Shown: piece by piece, positions 1 to 9,029 of the stretch
Numbering within the stretch: the first letter of the stretch is position 1
Layout: each line of letters begins with the position of its first letter
Origin: Candidatus Zixiibacteriota bacterium
Lineage (GTDB): Bacteria > Zixibacteria > MSB-5A5 > JAABVY01
Reading direction: 5' to 3'
Length of the DNA stretch: 64,000 nucleotides
Assembly (NCBI GenBank): GCA_011056555.1
Contig: DSEQ01000033.1
Coordinates: 124,001 to 188,000, forward strand
Notes under the pieces: generated by a model
What the model was told of the DNA's origin: nothing
Databases searched by the model: none
The model's input: the letters and a program-made list of their open reading frames with translations, nothing else
Position numbers and translations under genes: made by a program

Positions 1-680
1 TCAAGCCCAAACATCTGGCGGACAGCATCAGAGAATTTGAAGGAACCCCGGAGGAGGACCTCTTGAATGAGATTCTCCTCAGGTCGTTGAAAAAAGCTCA
101 GTACCAACGGGAGAATATCGGCCATTTCGGATTGGCCTTCGAGAACTACCTGCATTTTACCTCGCCTATCAGGCGTTACCCCGACTTAATGGTGCACCGT
201 CTTTTGTCGGAGATAAAGAACAAAAAATATCCGGGCACGCGCACGGCTTCTGTGAATGAGTTCCTGGATCGAGTTGGCAAGCATAGCACCGACATGGAAA
301 TAATTGCCGAAAAGGCGGAGCGTGAGACAATCAAGATCAAGCAGGTGCTTTACCTTTCGCGCCAGATCGGCAATATTTACCAGGGCATAATTTCAGGTAT
401 GACCTCGGGCGGATTTTTTGTCCGGCTCATGCAATTTTCGGCCGAGGGCATGGTGCGGTTGTCCATGATGGTGGATGATTACTACTATGTCGACATGGAA
501 AGATATGAAATCCGCGGCCGTCATAAAAAGAAAAGCTACCGGCTGGGGGACAAAGTATATGTGCAGATTGTCGATGTCGATCTGGTGTTTTACCGGGTCG
601 ATCTGAAATTGGTGGAAAACGACAAAGCGGCCAAACCCAAAAAGGCCGGAAAGCGCCGTAAGAAAAAGAAAAATGGATAA
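1..680 (+). CDS. rnr: Ribonuclease R, C-terminal part (truncated by window start)
   Basis: The reading frame is open from base 3, so this is the 3' part of a gene that begins outside the window. RNase R is a processive 3'-5' exoribonuclease that degrades structured RNA. The visible part has the end of the RNB catalytic domain, with the signature [17 protein letters not shown], followed by an S1 RNA-binding domain (around [21 protein letters not shown], about 110 residues before the end). It closes with a Lys/Arg-rich tail, the usual C-terminus of RNase R rather than RNase II. The stop overlaps the start of the next gene by 8 bases, so the two are probably translated from one mRNA. Confidence 0.93.
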   Translation, partial: KPKHLADSIREFEGTPEEDLLNEILLRSLKKAQYQRENIGHFGLAFENYLHFTSPIRRYPDLMVHRLLSEIKNKKYPGTRTASVNEFLDRVGKHSTDMEIIAEKAERETIKIKQVLYLSRQIGNIYQGIISGMTSGGFFVRLMQFSAEGMVRLSMMVDDYYYVDMERYEIRGRHKKKSYRLGDKVYVQIVDVDLVFYRVDLKLVENDKAAKPKKAGKRRKKKKNG

Positions 681-2148
681 TGGTTTTTCAATCTGGATCT
701 TATCGCAGCGGCCGGAGATATTTGAATGGCGCGACCGTGACCTCTGGCCTGATGGTTATAATGTCGTCGTCTTCGAAAAACTTAACCTGCTTCTGAATAA
801 CCTCGAGAGCCGTCATCCCGATTTTATCCTGCTGGACTGGGAAATAATCAGCCAGAACGCCCACCCCATTGTATCAAAGCTGTCACGCAATTCGCCACTG
901 ACGGAATTGTATCTGATTTACCTTCCAGAGGAGAGCGGCATTTATGAGGACCCGGGCAACTGGAATCTCTCCGGCGCCTACCCGCCGGACTATACTTCTC
1001 AAAATCTTCGGGAGAAGATGAAGGAAAACGTTGATTTGAAGAAGATTCTGAATAACTGCGGGATTATCGGACGCTCCGCTCATCATAAACGCATGGCCTC
1101 GGTCTTGAAACAGATATCCCCGACCGATGCAACTGTGCTGATCACGGGCGAATCGGGTACCGGCAAGGAAATCCTGGCTCATGCCATCCATGCCAATTCA
1201 AACCGCAGTGATAATCCTTTTATATCCGTTAATGTCGCGGCTATCTCCGAGTCGGTAATGGAAAGTGAGCTCTTCGGTCATGAAAAGGGCGCCTTTACCG
1301 GAGCCGACAGGCAGCGCGCCGGATATTTTGAGGCCGCCTCTGGCGGAAGCATCTTTCTGGATGAAATTGGGGATTTTAAGCTCGACCTGCAGGCGCGCCT
1401 TCTCAGGGTCCTGGAACAGAAGACATTTTTCCGGGTCGGAGGCAATCAGCAAATCAGGGCCGATATGCGTGTGATTTGCGCCACCAATCGCAATTTAAAA
1501 GATCTTGTTGATGAGGGGAAATTCAGGAGCGATCTCTATTACCGCCTCTCAGTGATCCAGATGAATACCGAGCCCCTGCGCGGCCGCCCCGAGGACGTGC
1601 ATCCACTGGCGGTTCACTTCCTGCAGGAACTGAAGCCTGATCTGGGCGAAATCAGGATCGATTCCGATGCGGTCACTCTTCTGGAACGTTACAGCTGGCC
1701 CGGAAATGTCCGCGAACTGAAAAATTTTATCCACTCCGCAGCTTATCTTTCCCGCGATAAAAGGATAACCGCGCACAACGTCGAGGAGTTTATCAGGAAT
1801 ACCGCTCGCCAGAATCGTTCTCTGCCGGTGGTAACCGGTAAGAGCGGCGAGCAGGCCGACTTTGAAATGATCTACCGCGCACTTCTGAGCCTTGCTCGTG
1901 AAGTGGCCGAGATGAAAGAGATTATGCTTGAATCGGCCAACCATGGAGAGACCCCGGTCCAGCACGGCGATATACGTGACACGGAGATGGAGATCAAACC
2001 TCAGGTGCAGACACTGCGGGAGATGGAAAAGAAAATGATTGAAAGGGCACTCGAGGCGGCCTCATCCAACAGAAAACTGGCCGCCCAGTATCTTGGCATT
2101 GGTGAGAGGACTCTGTATCGTAAATTAAAGGAGTATGGTTTAAGTTAA
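673..2148 (+). CDS. Sigma-54-dependent transcriptional activator, NtrC/AAA+ family
   Basis: Enhancer-binding activator that would hydrolyse ATP to open sigma-54 RNA polymerase promoters. The first ~135 residues look like a degenerate receiver or sensory domain (FILLDWE resembles the receiver aspartate strand, but other receiver residues are not clear). The AAA+ domain has Walker A GESGTGKE (residues 159-166), the sigma-54 contact loop GAFTGA (206-211), Walker [12 protein letters not shown], and the sensor stretch [10 protein letters not shown]. The C-terminus is a Fis-type helix-turn-helix (about 465-491, [21 protein letters not shown]). It starts inside the RNase R gene (8-base overlap). No -24/-12 promoter was identified nearby, so the regulon is unknown. 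Confidence 0.93.
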   Translation: MDNGFSIWILSQRPEIFEWRDRDLWPDGYNVVVFEKLNLLLNNLESRHPDFILLDWEIISQNAHPIVSKLSRNSPLTELYLIYLPEESGIYEDPGNWNLSGAYPPDYTSQNLREKMKENVDLKKILNNCGIIGRSAHHKRMASVLKQISPTDATVLITGESGTGKEILAHAIHANSNRSDNPFISVNVAAISESVMESELFGHEKGAFTGADRQRAGYFEAASGGSIFLDEIGDFKLDLQARLLRVLEQKTFFRVGGNQQIRADMRVICATNRNLKDLVDEGKFRSDLYYRLSVIQMNTEPLRGRPEDVHPLAVHFLQELKPDLGEIRIDSDAVTLLERYSWPGNVRELKNFIHSAAYLSRDKRITAHNVEEFIRNTARQNRSLPVVTGKSGEQADFEMIYRALLSLAREVAEMKEIMLESANHGETPVQHGDIRDTEMEIKPQVQTLREMEKKMIERALEAASSNRKLAAQYLGIGERTLYRKLKEYGLS

Positions 2149-2163
2149 CGGGGGAGATGGGAT

Positions 2164-3795
2164 CTGAGACTGTGTCTCTTATTTCTGCTCCTCATCACAT
2201 CTGTCGCGAAACCGGCGCTCATAAATACCTTTCTTCTCGATTCGCAGTCCGAACTGGACTACCTTTTCCAGTCCGGGCAGATTGATGAAGAGCAGTACAG
2301 GCTTCTGGACGAATTTTTTTCCAGCATTCCGTATCCGGCGGTACGGGAGGATGAGCGTCTTATAGATGCTATGCTCAGGCAGCATTCTGAGCTCGAGATA
2401 TTATCTGATTCGCTTGACGATAGGGAACTTCCCGGTCTCGATCCCCCCACAGCCGATGCCTCCGCGGGCTTATTCCGGAGGCTGGAATCCGCATTATCCT
2501 ACCGCGTCTATCACGATCTCGACCGGGATAAATCCCGCCGGCAGTTAATGACTCTCTCCGGTCAATATGCCGGAGATTTGGTCTATTACCTGCAGATGGA
2601 GAAGGATGATTCGGGACAGAATTATTATTTCCGCAAGAGATATCTCCGTTATGAGCATCGCAGAATATCCCTGGATATCGGCAATTTTAATCCACGATGG
2701 GGTATGGGCGTCAGCCTGGGATATCACTCCGATTTTCTGGGACGTGATGACAACCCGTCTTATAAATCGGGGCTCTTTCCAATGCTGGGAAAATTTAACG
2801 GAATCAGGATGCAATATCATTCCAACCTGTCGCCGCTTGCCATGTTTTCTTATGACAGAACGCATTTGGCACGGGGAAGACTGGCTGCACTGGGTACAGA
2901 ATATAAGTTTAAGGGTCTCAATGTCGGAATTATCGGAAGCTACTTTAAAATCGAGAATTTCGAAAATGGCAAAGATTATTCTGATTTCATTTTTGGAGGT
3001 AGCGTCAAATTCAAATGGAATGAATACAACTTCATATCAGAAATATCCTCGAATGATTACGCGAATTTTGCATGGTGCTTCGATCTAAAACGAAAATTCG
3101 ACAGAGGCAAAATTGCGCTCTCAGGCTGGAATTATCCGCATGGCTATATCAATCCTTATGGCGCCGGGCGGGCCAACTCCGATTATAAAACAATAGTGAT
3201 CGGGGATACCGATCTGGAGTATGCATCTCGTCAAAATGGTGAATGGGGCATCTGGGCCAGATCATCATATTCTCTCTTCGAACCACATTTGACCTCGATA
3301 TCCGCCAACTACTGGTCCGACGCCGGCGAGCAAGAGAAATTCAGGATAAAAATATCGAAAGGCTTCAGAATTTCAAAGATTTTCCAGACGGAGTTGACAT
3401 ATCTCTGGGGTGATGATAATATCGGCGGGAATTATGGCGAACGGCAGCATCTCAGGATGGATATTGTCTGCGGCAGCTCGATCAGGAAGCGGTTGCGGCT
3501 CTCCGGAGAACTGAAGCGGGTTTACCATTCTTATGGACGGCGTGATTATGTTCGGGCTGAGTTGAAGGCGATATGTGCTGTCTCCGACAGGATAAATTCT
3601 ATTGTCAAATTCAGCCGGATTGATTATGATGTGAGTGACGGTTCGCCGGGGTACTGGCTTTTGTACCTGAGCGAAAATATCACATTCGGAGATCACATCT
3701 ATCTTCGAGCGGTAATGGACAGCAGGGAAGGAAGAGACTATAACCTGATTGATTCTGCAAGATTCAATCTGCTGGTGACCTTATTGACGGGGTAG
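2164..3795 (+). CDS. Exported beta-rich (probable outer-membrane barrel) protein, apparent CTG start
   Basis: Function not recognised. The first in-frame ATG is at 2371, but the frame is open back to 2149, and 2164-2220 encodes a typical signal peptide (RLCLLFLLLITSVAKPA) followed by sequence that flows into the rest. The only plausible initiators for that form are CTG codons at 2164 and 2170; 2164 lies 7 bases after a strong Shine-Dalgarno-like GGGGGAG (2150-2156). After a short helical segment, the mature protein is a series of alternating amphipathic strands rich in Tyr, Gly, Arg and Asp, as in outer-membrane barrels. The stop is 2 bases before the next gene. If the CTG start is wrong, the protein begins at 2371 without an export signal, or there is a base error near 2157. 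Confidence 0.6.
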   Translation: MRLCLLFLLLITSVAKPALINTFLLDSQSELDYLFQSGQIDEEQYRLLDEFFSSIPYPAVREDERLIDAMLRQHSELEILSDSLDDRELPGLDPPTADASAGLFRRLESALSYRVYHDLDRDKSRRQLMTLSGQYAGDLVYYLQMEKDDSGQNYYFRKRYLRYEHRRISLDIGNFNPRWGMGVSLGYHSDFLGRDDNPSYKSGLFPMLGKFNGIRMQYHSNLSPLAMFSYDRTHLARGRLAALGTEYKFKGLNVGIIGSYFKIENFENGKDYSDFIFGGSVKFKWNEYNFISEISSNDYANFAWCFDLKRKFDRGKIALSGWNYPHGYINPYGAGRANSDYKTIVIGDTDLEYASRQNGEWGIWARSSYSLFEPHLTSISANYWSDAGEQEKFRIKISKGFRISKIFQTELTYLWGDDNIGGNYGERQHLRMDIVCGSSIRKRLRLSGELKRVYHSYGRRDYVRAELKAICAVSDRINSIVKFSRIDYDVSDGSPGYWLLYLSENITFGDHIYLRAVMDSREGRDYNLIDSARFNLLVTLLTG

Positions 3796-3797
3796 CG

Positions 3798-4628
3798 ATG
3801 CGCATTTCAGTTATCGCATTTACGGTATTATTTCTTATGACAGAAGCCCTTTGCGGTCAGCTTCTGATCACAGAATTTCTGGTCGATCCAAAAGACCCGC
3901 TGGAATCTGAATGGGTCGAAGCCTGTAACTTCTCAGATGAAGCAATGAGTCTTGCGGGATGGTCGTTATGCGATCTGGTAGGATGCTCGGAAATCGACAG
4001 CCTTTCGATTGAACCGGGAAGCTATTTCATTTTCTGCCAGGATGAAGAGGCTTTCGAATTATACTATTCCGATTTTGATCGGATTTTAATCGAAGTTTCC
4101 CCGTGGCGCGCTCTGAATAATACGGGCGACCTTATTCTGCTCCGGACAGCCGACAGTATTGTTGCCGATTCGGTGCCCTATTCCGCAGGCAATGGCGATA
4201 ATATATCCTGGGAACGGATATCCTTTGATGCTCCCGGATGGGACAGCGCCACCTGGCACCCCTCGCTGGCTGCTTCAGGTTCCACTCCGGGCGAGGTTAA
4301 CTCTGTTCATGGCGGGTTTCCCGCCGATTTCGAACTGAATCTTATTAATAAGCTGATTTATCCCGGATGCGGATGCGAACATGAATATTTGAAAATCAAT
4401 ATCGAGATGCCGCGGGAATGTTATCTCACCCTTGATCTCTACTCTCTCGAAGGACGGAAGTTGTTCACGATCTTTGAGGAGCAGATGCTTGCATCCGGCG
4501 AGTACCTGTACGACGGCCGCAAATCTGACGGCGTTTTTCTTGAGGTCGGCATGTATATCCTGCAGGCACACCTGTCAGGGCAATGCGAATATTCCGAGAA
4601 ATACGTTTTCGGGGTGGTGAAACAATGA
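3798..4628 (+). CDS. Secreted lamin-tail-domain (LTD) protein with FlgD-like C-terminal domain
   Basis: Signal peptide (residues 1-19), then a lamin-tail-like beta domain: LLITEFLVDP, then EWVEACNFSDEAMSLAGWSL, then IEPGSYFIFCQ is the classic order of this fold. Residues ~190-276 form a FlgD-Ig/Por-type tail (LDLYSLEGRKLFTIF, then GMYILQAHLSG). Such domains usually sit on exported surface proteins of the FCB group. Cysteine content is high around residue 192 (PGCGCEH). The exact role is unknown. The stop codon overlaps the start of the following PorV-like gene (ATGA), which indicates translational coupling. Confidence 0.75.
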   Translation: MRISVIAFTVLFLMTEALCGQLLITEFLVDPKDPLESEWVEACNFSDEAMSLAGWSLCDLVGCSEIDSLSIEPGSYFIFCQDEEAFELYYSDFDRILIEVSPWRALNNTGDLILLRTADSIVADSVPYSAGNGDNISWERISFDAPGWDSATWHPSLAASGSTPGEVNSVHGGFPADFELNLINKLIYPGCGCEHEYLKINIEMPRECYLTLDLYSLEGRKLFTIFEEQMLASGEYLYDGRKSDGVFLEVGMYILQAHLSGQCEYSEKYVFGVVKQ

Positions 4629-5437
4629 AGCGGATGGCCTTTATACTCTGCATAATAATCATTTTGGCCAAGAGTCTCAATGCCGGTTGTCTTTTCAACT
4701 CCTTTTGTCCTCAGCAGAGCGCCCTTGGAAATACATGTCTTGGACGTTATAACAACTCCTCGGTTATATATGTAAATCCCGCATTGCTGAAATTGGTGGA
4801 ACGAACATCGGTTGCTTTTGATTACCAGATGCTTTACGGCCTTTCTGAACTGGATCTGATCAACCTTTCACTTTCGCATGATTTCGGGGTCATGTACACA
4901 GGTCTCGCCTATTCGAATTTCGGCCAGCCGGATATAATGGTCGAAAACCGCTTTGCATTGGTATTTTCAAAAGATGTATATCAATATTTTACACTGGGTC
5001 TGAGATGGGAGCACTACCGGATATCATTTGCCGAGGATTTTGACGATCTGGGTATGAATTCAATCTCGCTCGGAATGGCAGCACAGATCGACGACGTTGT
5101 TTTTCACACGGTATTATCAAATATCAACAGTCCCCGGATGGTGGAAAGCCAGGATAAGGTTGATTTGGAGTATCGTTTCGGATTATGCCTTCGCAATCTG
5201 GAGTATCTGGTGCTGAACCTTGAGCTGAGCGGTAAGGGGGATATCAGGCGCTATCATTTCGGACAGGAGATCATGCTGGAGGAGATTTTCTTTATCAGGT
5301 TAGGATTGATCACAAATCCCACCATGCCCTCCGGCGGCTTCGGCATCAAATGGAACCAATTTCAGATCGACTATGCCATCAATCGCCACAACCAGTTGGG
5401 CGAAACGCATTCATTCGGATTTGCCCTAAATCTTTAG
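4625..5437 (+). CDS. PorV/PorQ-like outer-membrane beta-barrel protein
   Basis: The start at 4625 is chosen because it overlaps the upstream stop (ATGA) and gives a clean signal peptide (MKRMAFILCIIIILAKSLNA). The mature N-terminus has the arrangement SALGNTCLGRYNNSSVIYVNPALL, which resembles the GMG...A.WNPAGLA region of PorV/PorQ and FadL-like barrels, followed by repeated amphipathic strands to an aromatic C-terminus (HSFGFALNL). About 270 residues is a usual size for this group. It forms a three-gene surface cluster with the two upstream genes. Substrate and partners are not known. Confidence 0.65.
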   Translation: MKRMAFILCIIIILAKSLNAGCLFNSFCPQQSALGNTCLGRYNNSSVIYVNPALLKLVERTSVAFDYQMLYGLSELDLINLSLSHDFGVMYTGLAYSNFGQPDIMVENRFALVFSKDVYQYFTLGLRWEHYRISFAEDFDDLGMNSISLGMAAQIDDVVFHTVLSNINSPRMVESQDKVDLEYRFGLCLRNLEYLVLNLELSGKGDIRRYHFGQEIMLEEIFFIRLGLITNPTMPSGGFGIKWNQFQIDYAINRHNQLGETHSFGFALNL

Positions 5438-5445
5438 AAACCCTT

Positions 5446-5479
5446 TTGTCTTTCCATTTTTTTTATTAAATTCCAGCCA
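5446..5479 (+). promoter_or_regulatory. Possible leaderless promoter of dgt
   Basis: TTGTCT (5446-5451), a 15-base spacer and TAAATT (5467-5472); the expected start site falls on the ATG at 5479. This is the weakest case of the pattern because the spacer is short. Confidence 0.35.
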
Positions 5480-6648
5480 TGATCGATCGACTCAACACGC
5501 GCGAAAACATAGAGAGGGTAGAAGAGGAAATCCTCGCCCCCTATGCCGCGCACAGCAATAAATCGCTGGGACGGCAGCATCCGGAAATGGAGCATCCCTA
5601 CCGCACCTGCTTTCAGCGTGACCGTGATCGAATAATCCATTCAGCAGCATTCCGTCGACTGGAATACAAAACCCAGGTTTTCGTAAATCACGAGGGCGAC
5701 CATTACCGCACAAGGCTGACACATACATTAGAGGTGTCCCAGATTTCACGTACGATCGCGCGTGCGCTGAAGCTGAACGAGGATATCGCCGAGGCTATAG
5801 CATTAGCTCATGACCTCGGCCATACACCCTTCGGGCACGCCGGCGAGGATATTCTGGACTCTCTGATGCAGGAACATGCCGGCCTGGGATTCAATCACAA
5901 TCGCCAATCGCTCAGGGTGGTGGACATGATCGAACGCCGCTACCCCGGCTTTCCCGGCCTGAACCTGAGCTACGAGGTACGTGAGGGAATAGTAAAACAT
6001 GAAACCGATTACGACCTGGCCGAAATAGATAATTTCAATCCCAATGAGCATCCCACTCTGGAAGCCCAGCTTGTCGATCTGGCCGACGAGATCGCCTACA
6101 ACTGCCATGATGTCGATGATGGTCTCTGGTCCGGGGTGCTTCAGCTGGATGAGCTTATGACGGTTGAACTTTTCAGCGAGATTTATAAAAAATCTGAGAA
6201 AGATCTTCCCGGCCTGTCTCCTTCAAAACGTCAGTATCATGTGATCCGTCTGCTGATTAACCGTGAGGTCTCCGATCTTCTGGAAACCACCGTGAAAAAT
6301 CTGGATGAAAATGACATCCAGACCCTTGATGATGTCCGCAAGGCTCCCGGTAAGCTGTTTAAATTTTCTGATGAGCTGGCTGCCAAAAATCTGAAGCTGA
6401 AGAAGTTTTTATTCGAGAAGATGTACCGTCACTGGCGGCTGATCCGGATGACCGATAAATCCCGCAGAATCCTGACAGGACTGTTTGAGGCGTATTTTGA
6501 AAATCCCGGACAGCTCCCGCCCAAATACGCCAAACGGGCCAAAAACGATGAAAAGGCGCTGACAATTGCGGATTATATCGCCGGCATGACCGATAGATTC
6601 GCGATGGGTGAATATAAGAAACTGTTTGACCCATTTGAGAAAGTATAA
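5479..6648 (+). CDS. dgt: Deoxyguanosinetriphosphate triphosphohydrolase (dGTPase), HD family
   Basis: Hydrolyses dGTP (or other dNTPs) to the deoxynucleoside and triphosphate, controlling dNTP pools. The HD metal site is visible: RTRLTHTLEVSQISRTIAR supplies the first His and LAHDLGHTPFGHAGE the HD pair; the following FNHNRQSLRV and DLADEIAYNCHDVDDG are also typical. Length (389 aa) fits bacterial dGTPase-like proteins. There is no Shine-Dalgarno sequence. A -10-like TAAATT ends 6 bases before the ATG, which suggests a leaderless message. It is a single gene with gaps on both sides. Confidence 0.92.
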   Translation: MIDRLNTRENIERVEEEILAPYAAHSNKSLGRQHPEMEHPYRTCFQRDRDRIIHSAAFRRLEYKTQVFVNHEGDHYRTRLTHTLEVSQISRTIARALKLNEDIAEAIALAHDLGHTPFGHAGEDILDSLMQEHAGLGFNHNRQSLRVVDMIERRYPGFPGLNLSYEVREGIVKHETDYDLAEIDNFNPNEHPTLEAQLVDLADEIAYNCHDVDDGLWSGVLQLDELMTVELFSEIYKKSEKDLPGLSPSKRQYHVIRLLINREVSDLLETTVKNLDENDIQTLDDVRKAPGKLFKFSDELAAKNLKLKKFLFEKMYRHWRLIRMTDKSRRILTGLFEAYFENPGQLPPKYAKRAKNDEKALTIADYIAGMTDRFAMGEYKKLFDPFEKV

Positions 6649-6899
6649 TGCATACTATGCAGAAAGTGTGAATCTGATTTCATGATTATCTCCTGTAACG
6701 GGCGCTGATTCTCTTCTCCAGCCATCTACATAATAATCGACCATCAGAATCTAAAATCATACTCCTCAAAGCCTTGGCCCTGCTGTGCAACTTTTGAACA
6801 GTCAATAAGTTAAGCCGATTCTCATGGGCTCTCTTAACGGCATATTGTTTGCTTTTTAAGCAGGACGGTTTACGAAGGGAATTTCGAGAAGGAGGGAAG
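6649..6899. other. Intergenic gap with no recognised element
   Basis: I see no open frame, terminator or convincing promoter here. The gap is AT-rich relative to its neighbours and contains only the ribosome site for the downstream gene. Confidence 0.5.
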
Positions 6900-7286
6900 A
6901 TGGAGTGCTTTTTTACCAGTTTTATTAGAGAGAAAGTCTCTGAAGACGGCAAGAACGCCCTGATTTCGTTTACAATCCCGGATCATGGAATCGTCTTCAG
7001 GGCATCCTTCAAAGGCACAGTCAAAGAAGTTGAATACGCCGCGCTCCTGGCCCTTCTGGAGTTTGTGGAATTGAATCCCCAGCTCTTCAAAAACAAGACA
7101 CTGGAGATTTACTCCGACAGCTTCACCCTTGTGAACCAGGTCAATAGAAGAATGTACTGTTCCAAAGATTTGGAACCTTTTCGGAATATGGCTCTCTTGA
7201 TGCAGAAGAAAATCCCGTACAGCCTGAATCTCATCCCTGTCACCGACAACCCTGCCATGCAGGCTATAGGGATAGCGAACGCTTAA
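6900..7286 (+). CDS. RNase H-fold protein (RNase HI-like)
   Basis: 128 aa. The start at 6900 follows a strong AAGGAGGG ribosome site. The segment VEYAALLALLEFVE followed by LEIYSDSFTLVNQVN is the helix-strand pair of bacterial RNase HI, carrying the conserved Glu and Asp of the active site. The first strand lacks the usual DGS-type motif (PDHGIVFRASFKG is in its place), so catalytic activity is uncertain. It may be a small RNase HI or an inactive RNase H-fold protein. It is a monocistronic gene closed by a terminator at 7313-7338. Confidence 0.6.
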   Translation: MECFFTSFIREKVSEDGKNALISFTIPDHGIVFRASFKGTVKEVEYAALLALLEFVELNPQLFKNKTLEIYSDSFTLVNQVNRRMYCSKDLEPFRNMALLMQKKIPYSLNLIPVTDNPAMQAIGIANA

Positions 7287-7312
7287 TCGTAACCATACCC
7301 TCCCTGTCCGAA

Positions 7313-7338
7313 GGTAGCCAGCAATGGCTGCCTTTTTT
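7313..7338 (+). terminator. Rho-independent terminator after the RNase H-like gene
   Basis: GGTAGCCA (7313-7320), loop GCAA, TGGCTGCC (7325-7332), with one T-G pair, followed by six T. Confidence 0.8.
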
Positions 7339-7365
7339 ATTGCGCCAATCTTATCTAATAAAAGA

Positions 7366-7401
7366 TTGACTTGAGTATGCCCTGAACCTAACTTAATGCC
7401 A
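7366..7401 (+). promoter_or_regulatory. Leaderless-type promoter of holA
   Basis: TTGACT (7366-7371), 17-base spacer, TAACTT (7389-7394). The expected transcription start, 7 bases on, is exactly the A of the ATG at 7401. There is no Shine-Dalgarno sequence. Confidence 0.5.
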
Positions 7402-8438
7402 TGGCAAGAGATCATAAATCAACACTGAAGTTCTCTCAGGCGATAGCTCAGATCGAGAAGGGCATGTTTGCCCCGGTCTATTTTATTGACGGCGAGGAGG
7501 ATTACCTTCAAATAGAATTCGTAAATACTCTCAAGCGCTGTCTTTATAAGGACAATCCTGAGGATGCCAATGTCGAGAGGATCACCGCCAAGCCGGGCAG
7601 GGCTGCTGACCTTGCTAATACAGCATTAGAATATTCTCTTTTCGGAGGGGGCAAACTCCTGATCGTTAGCGATGCCCACAAATTTAACCCGGATGATAAA
7701 AAAATCCTGCTGAAGTTGTTCCCCCAACTCCCGCCCGGTAATCATCTGGTGCTTTTTCATCGCGCCAAGGTCGATATGCGCCAGAAATATTTTAATTATG
7801 TGACCTCAAAAACAACCTGGATCAGCTTCCTGCCCCTGGATCAGAACTCGGCTAAGTTCTGGGTAAAAAGGCAGCTACAGAAATACAACCTTAAAATCGA
7901 TCCGCGGGCGCTCGATCTTCTGGTCGATTTTGCCGGATTCTCCTACAGTACTATCTCTGAGGAGGTTGACAAGCTTTCGCTCAATTTCGAGCCGGGGAGC
8001 ACAATTTCGCTGGAGGATGTACGTAATTACGGCTCCCGGTCGGCGGTTTTCTCGGTTTTTGAGTTGACCGAAGCCCTGGGGCTTAAGGACAGAGAAAAGG
8101 CGCTGAATCGGCTCAACCGCCTTCTGGAAAGTGGTGAATCACTGCCCGCCATCCTGGGACGGATAACCGGGCATTTCAATTACCTGATTATGATCGATTC
8201 CCTCAAAGAGTTGAAAAGCAACGAGATGATAGCATCACGTATAGGCAGGCATCCATTTTTTGTGCAGAAATGCCGTCAACAGTTAGGAAAATTCAGGGCC
8301 GATGAACTCCAGACGACCATGAGATACATTCTTGAGGCGGAATACCAGTCCCGCTACGAGAAAATGGGAGAAGATAACGGAAAACAATTCATCCTTGAAA
8401 ACCTGGTTGTAAAAATTACAGATTCGCAGGAATATTAA
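7401..8438 (+). CDS. holA: DNA polymerase III delta subunit (clamp-loader subunit)
   Basis: The delta subunit opens the beta sliding clamp during loading. The N-terminus (APVYFIDGEEDYLQIEFVNTL) matches the usual start of HolA, where a Walker-like region has lost its ATP-binding function. The middle part (HLVLFHRAKVDMRQKYFNYV) and the C-terminal helical collar (RLLESGESLPAILGRITGHF) are also as expected. 345 aa is the normal length. It is preceded by a terminator and a promoter whose start site coincides with the ATG. The ECF sigma gene follows after 18 bases and may be cotranscribed. Confidence 0.9.
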   Translation: MARDHKSTLKFSQAIAQIEKGMFAPVYFIDGEEDYLQIEFVNTLKRCLYKDNPEDANVERITAKPGRAADLANTALEYSLFGGGKLLIVSDAHKFNPDDKKILLKLFPQLPPGNHLVLFHRAKVDMRQKYFNYVTSKTTWISFLPLDQNSAKFWVKRQLQKYNLKIDPRALDLLVDFAGFSYSTISEEVDKLSLNFEPGSTISLEDVRNYGSRSAVFSVFELTEALGLKDREKALNRLNRLLESGESLPAILGRITGHFNYLIMIDSLKELKSNEMIASRIGRHPFFVQKCRQQLGKFRADELQTTMRYILEAEYQSRYEKMGEDNGKQFILENLVVKITDSQEY

Positions 8439-8456
8439 TCCAACAGTATTGTATAG

Positions 8457-9029
8457 ATGGCTGAACAGGAAAAAGTTAAGTTCGAGGAAAAAAGACTTGT
8501 CTCGAAGGCCAGGAAAGGTGATAAGGAAGCCTTTGGCGAGCTTGTAAGATATTACAGCAAACCGGTTTACTATCTTGCATACAGGTTCGTCAGAGACCAT
8601 GATACGGCCGATGAACTGGCCCAGGAAAGCTTTGTAAAAGCCTACCAGGCGTTGGACTCGTTCATCGAAGGCAAGAGTTTCAAAAGCTGGATATTTGCAA
8701 TAGTAGCGAATTTGTCAATAAATTATCTGAAGAGGAAGAAACGTGAAACATCACTGGAGGATTCTATTCCTGATGATATTCTGGAGGACAAGAAGTTGGC
8801 GTCAAACCCACATGAACAGATGACTGCGGATGATCTGGGAAAACAGATCGCCAAAGCTGTTGAGAATCTTCCGGAGGAATTCAAAACCGTATTCATATTG
8901 AGGACGTATGAGGATATGAGCTATGAGGAAATTGCCTCCTCGCTTAAAATTGAAGTTGGTACGGTGATGTCGCGCCTTTTCAGGGCTCGAGCCAGGCTCA
9001 AAGATGAGTTGAAGGATTACCTGTTATGA
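8457..9029 (+). CDS. RNA polymerase sigma factor, ECF (sigma-70 region 2 and 4 only)
   Basis: 190 aa. Region 2 includes KAFGELVRYY-like GDKEAFGELVRYYSKPVYYL and DHDTADELAQESFVKAYQAL; region 4 includes LPEEFKTVFILRTYEDMSYEEIA, followed by a helix-turn-helix (GTVMSRLFRARARLKDEL). Regions 1.1 and 3 are absent, which defines the ECF class. Its stop overlaps the start of the next gene (ATGA), which encodes a membrane-anchored protein with the layout of an anti-sigma factor, so the pair probably answers an envelope signal. The target promoter is unknown. Confidence 0.92.
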   Translation: MAEQEKVKFEEKRLVSKARKGDKEAFGELVRYYSKPVYYLAYRFVRDHDTADELAQESFVKAYQALDSFIEGKSFKSWIFAIVANLSINYLKRKKRETSLEDSIPDDILEDKKLASNPHEQMTADDLGKQIAKAVENLPEEFKTVFILRTYEDMSYEEIASSLKIEVGTVMSRLFRARARLKDELKDYLL

